Source: Paragordius varius
Lineage: Eukaryota > Nematomorpha
Direction: 5' to 3'
Length of the DNA stretch: 64,000 nucleotides
Assembly: GCA_964247055.1 (NCBI GenBank)
Contig: OZ176051.1
Location: 3,286,001 to 3,350,000 of the forward strand
Part shown: piece by piece, positions 61,182 through 64,000 of the stretch
Position numbering within the stretch: position 1 is the stretch's first letter
How the letters are laid out: each line of letters starts with the position of its first letter
Notes under the pieces: model-generated
The model's database searches: none
What the model was told of the DNA's origin: nothing
Seen by the model: the letters and a program-made list of their open reading frames with translations, nothing else
Made by a program: the position numbers and the translations under genes

Positions 61182-63745
61182 GGCTTGGAGGTCCCCCTCA
61201 TGGCAATGGCGCTCTTATAGGTCAAATGTTACCAACTTCAATGATGGGATCTGGACCTCCCCAATCATCTCATTTGGCATCCTCTCAACAAAGTTTGGTT
61301 CCAATAACACCTACCTCTCTTCTCTTAGGATCTCAAATTATGGTTATTTTACTATAAATTTCTAAATTAGCTCTATTTAAAATAATATTTGTTATAATGA
61401 CTTTTACTCTCCATATTTCTTTGTTTATAGTATATTTATTTTGATTGATAGACTGAATTTGTTTGCCCATTGCGACCGAATCACGGAATGGAAGGTCGTC
61501 CCATTTTGCTCAGAGCCAATCACTTCCAAGTCCGCATGCCTCGTGGAAACATTCAGCATTACGATGTCAGTATTCTCCCTGATAAATGTCCGAGACGCGT
61601 TAATAGGTTTTTTATCCTTTTTCTAGCTTTTTGTCGTTTAATTGAGTAATAAATCGTTAGACATAACCATACTGGTAAAACCTCTTATAACTATTTTTGA
61701 TGTATATTATTTGTTTTGATTTATATTTTCTTTACCATACATCTGTGAAAATGTAAAGGGAAATTATTCAAACTGCCGTTGGAAAATATTCCAAAATATT
61801 TAATGGACAAAAGCCTGTGTTTGATGGCAAGAAAAATTTATATACAAGAGATCCATTACCCATTGGCAGGGATAAGGTAATTTTAAAGAACAACTTTGGA
61901 TTTATTTTAAATTTTTAGATTAAAAGACATTGATAATTTATTTTTGCATTTAACGACTAGTATCTATTTTGCATTTTTTATAATAGAGTTTTGTTTAGCT
62001 TTTTTCATTATTTCAAAATTCATATTGTTACAGTTATCCTTTAAATATTATAAAAAAAATTTTAAAAATCATTTGTTAATATAAATACCAAACCATTCTT
62101 TTTAGATATACAGTCAAAACTTTTTTCTGTGGACTTTTTTTGTGAGTTGACCATTTTTTCAACTTTTTTGAGCAAATGTCACGTATTTTGATTGGTTATA
62201 TTTGAGATGAATTGCTGTTTTATTCGTACACAAATTATAGATTTAAATATTAATATATAATTTAATCCTATTTTTAGGATTATTTCTGAGTATCAATAAA
62301 TTAAGTTTATAATTTATTTATTGTCCATTCCAAATATATTTGAATCAAAAAAATACATGAAAATCAATTAAAAAATAGAACATTTTTGAAATTGTTAATA
62401 ATGTAGAAAGGGGGTTTGAGTGAAATTTTATATGCTTTATGGGCAATTGAAAATGTGCGATACTCAAATATTACCAATTACCTTAGAAAAAATACACAAT
62501 CAAAAAATTTTCTGTATACGTGAGCATAAATAGCATAATATGTTAATCAGTCGTTTTTTATCATTTGCGGAAGAATGGCTAAAGTATAGTACTCATGCAT
62601 TATTTTCACTGTTTTATTTTATATGGAAAAATTTTTTTGTGCCGATTTTTCTGCATTTCTCCACCGATCAATAAAAATTGACGAAATATATAAAAAATAT
62701 GACTTTTTTGTTAATTTGAGATTTGACTGGATTATTTTGCTGAATAACTTTTGTAGGTCGAACTGGAAGTGATATTACCAGGTGAAGGGAAAGATCGCGT
62801 GTTTAAAGTGGCTCTCAAATGGACAGCTCAGGTCAGTTTGTATGCGTTGGAGGAATGTTTGGAAGGTCGGACCCGTAATATTCCCCATGATGCTGTCCAA
62901 GCTTTAGATGTCGTTATGAGACATTTACCAAGGTCATTTTTTATATATCTCAATTTAACAAACTATCTTTAGTGATGTGAGTAAATATACATTGTTATTT
63001 TTTTATTAATTGTATTGCCAGTAGGCATAAATCAAAAGTCAATCATATTGCTTTTTGCCAAATTAATGAAAAACCAGCAAAATAAAATTACACTCTAAAT
63101 CAAATTTTTCTCTTTACTGTTTGTATTTAATAATTTATTGTGTTGTTTTGTGATTTTTTGCAACCACGAAATATTATTTGGTTACCAATGTTCCCTGATA
63201 TCAATTATTACATTTAACTTTTTTTGGTTCCAATATTGGATTTCATTAACTCTTTTTGTTTAACTTTCCTAATGTTAAGCCTTTTATATAAAAAGCCCCT
63301 TTAAACTAAATAGTTGATGCTAATCATAATGCCGATTTTTATAAGGCTCTAATTTTAAAGTTTTAATCGTTCAAAATTGAGGACAACCCTTATAATGAGC
63401 CATAAATAATATTAAACTTAAACTCAATAATATTGATTTTTATTTCAAATATTTGAAAATATAATGTGGACATATTTGGGGGATGGGTCAAAAACTTTAA
63501 TATTTATACAAATTAATCCTAGTTATAATTAAATTATGTTCACATTCATATATTATTACTTTGTCGATAAATCTTAACTTTTGCCTTTTTGTTTTTATGT
63601 AGTATGACTTACACACCGGTTGGGCGAAGTTTTTTCAGTTCTCCGGCTGATTATTACCATCCTTTGGGGGGAGGCCGTGAGGTTTGGTTTGGTTTCCATC
63701 AAAGTGTCCGTCCCTCACAATGGAAAATGATGCTTAATATTGATG
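61182..63745 (+). CDS. AGO: AGO-clade Argonaute, N-terminal exons (partial)
   Basis: Core small-RNA effector. Exons seen: 61182-61342, 61452-61606, 61759-61876, 62757-62932 and 63603-63745. Introns are 109, 152, 880 and 670 nt, GT-AG, with phases 0, 2, 0 and 2, ending in a phase-1 donor at 63746. The first exon seen is Gly/Pro/Ser/Gln-rich ([10 protein letters not shown]) and opens in phase 1, so at least one start exon lies upstream between 60.63 and 61.18 kb. Then the N domain and linker: [113 protein letters not shown] and WKMMLNID. The strength of the match to animal AGO1/2 (for example [20 protein letters not shown]) places it in the miRNA AGO clade rather than PIWI. PAZ, MID and PIWI exons must lie beyond the window. 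Confidence 0.95.
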
Positions 63746-64000
63746 GTTTTTTTATTTTATTAGTATTCTCATAACTTCTGATTAAAGATATTCAAATAAT
63801 ATTATTACCTAATGAATAATACTGATATAACATCATAATTTTTCTAAAAAATAACTTTTACAATATGGTCCCGGTATTTTAATTTTCATCTGGTTTATAA
63901 AAATTATAAAATTAAATTATTATTTTAAAACATTAACATTGTAATAATAAAAATTAGAAATTAGGAGAAAACTATTTTTGTCGCAGCTCGGCTTCTATTA
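63746..64000 (+). other. Argonaute intron running off the window
   Basis: Follows the donor GATG/GTTTTT at 63,745/63,746. No further exon is seen before the end of the window. Confidence 0.6.

Noticed and set aside
1-64000. Retrovirus-like, LTR or Polinton elements
   Set aside because: I saw no paired LTRs, protease/integrase signature, capsid or envelope-like frame, or protein-primed polymerase; the long inverted repeats carry no such genes.
1-64000. Ciliate, microsporidian or nucleomorph origin, suggested by tiny introns
   Set aside because: Argonaute of the animal AGO clade, SCAMP, SNAPC1, an NKL homeobox, MRPS18A and tandem-C2 genes make it an animal, and stop codons are used in the standard way.

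Overview
The window is metazoan nuclear DNA, very AT-rich, with eleven protein-coding genes that I could assemble wholly or partly, one tRNA gene and many repeats. The most telling feature is intron size. Five genes contain, between them, 17 spliceosomal introns of only 21-29 nt (median 22). All start with GT and end with AG, and removing each one restores an uninterrupted alignment to a known protein family. The same genome also has introns of 59 nt to 5.4 kb. Introns averaging about 26 nt are known in dicyemid mesozoans, so a dicyemid or a close relative is my leading guess. Orthonectids or another reduced spiralian are not excluded.

Layout: 1-8.8 kb holds repeats, a hAT-like element and an old LINE, probably lying in a large intron of a MED15-like Mediator gene on the minus strand (8.75-9.36 kb). 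A tRNA-Leu(TAG) sits at 9.4 kb. At 12.2-22.1 kb is a plus-strand tandem-C2 (synaptotagmin-like) gene, whose 5.4-kb intron carries a giant inverted repeat. At 25.6-33.5 kb is a six-exon gene for a secreted protein with three cysteine-rich modules. A short NKL-type homeobox gene lies at 34.8-36.0 kb. MRPS18A (minus, 37.8-41.0 kb) and a DDX28-type DEAD-box helicase (plus, 41.0-47.3 kb) are head-to-head, with only 22 bp between their start codons. A gene for an unrecognised Cys/His protein (minus, 47.4-49.5 kb) is tail-to-tail with the helicase gene. At 49.8-54.5 kb are two related long inverted-repeat elements. Then come SNAPC1 (plus, 55.3-56.0 kb), SCAMP (minus, 57.7-60.6 kb) and the N-terminal exons of an AGO-clade Argonaute (plus, from 61.2 kb, running off the window).

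Functionally the genes are a mixed housekeeping and developmental set: transcription (MED15, SNAPC1, homeobox), mitochondrial translation (MRPS18A, DDX28), membrane traffic (SCAMP, tandem C2), RNA silencing (Argonaute) and a secreted protein. The only pair with an obvious shared theme and shared regulatory space is MRPS18A/DDX28.

All exon structures were worked out by hand from reading frame, splice-site dinucleotides, phase matching and remembered family consensus. None has been checked against transcripts. I recognised no retrovirus-like or Polinton-like element.
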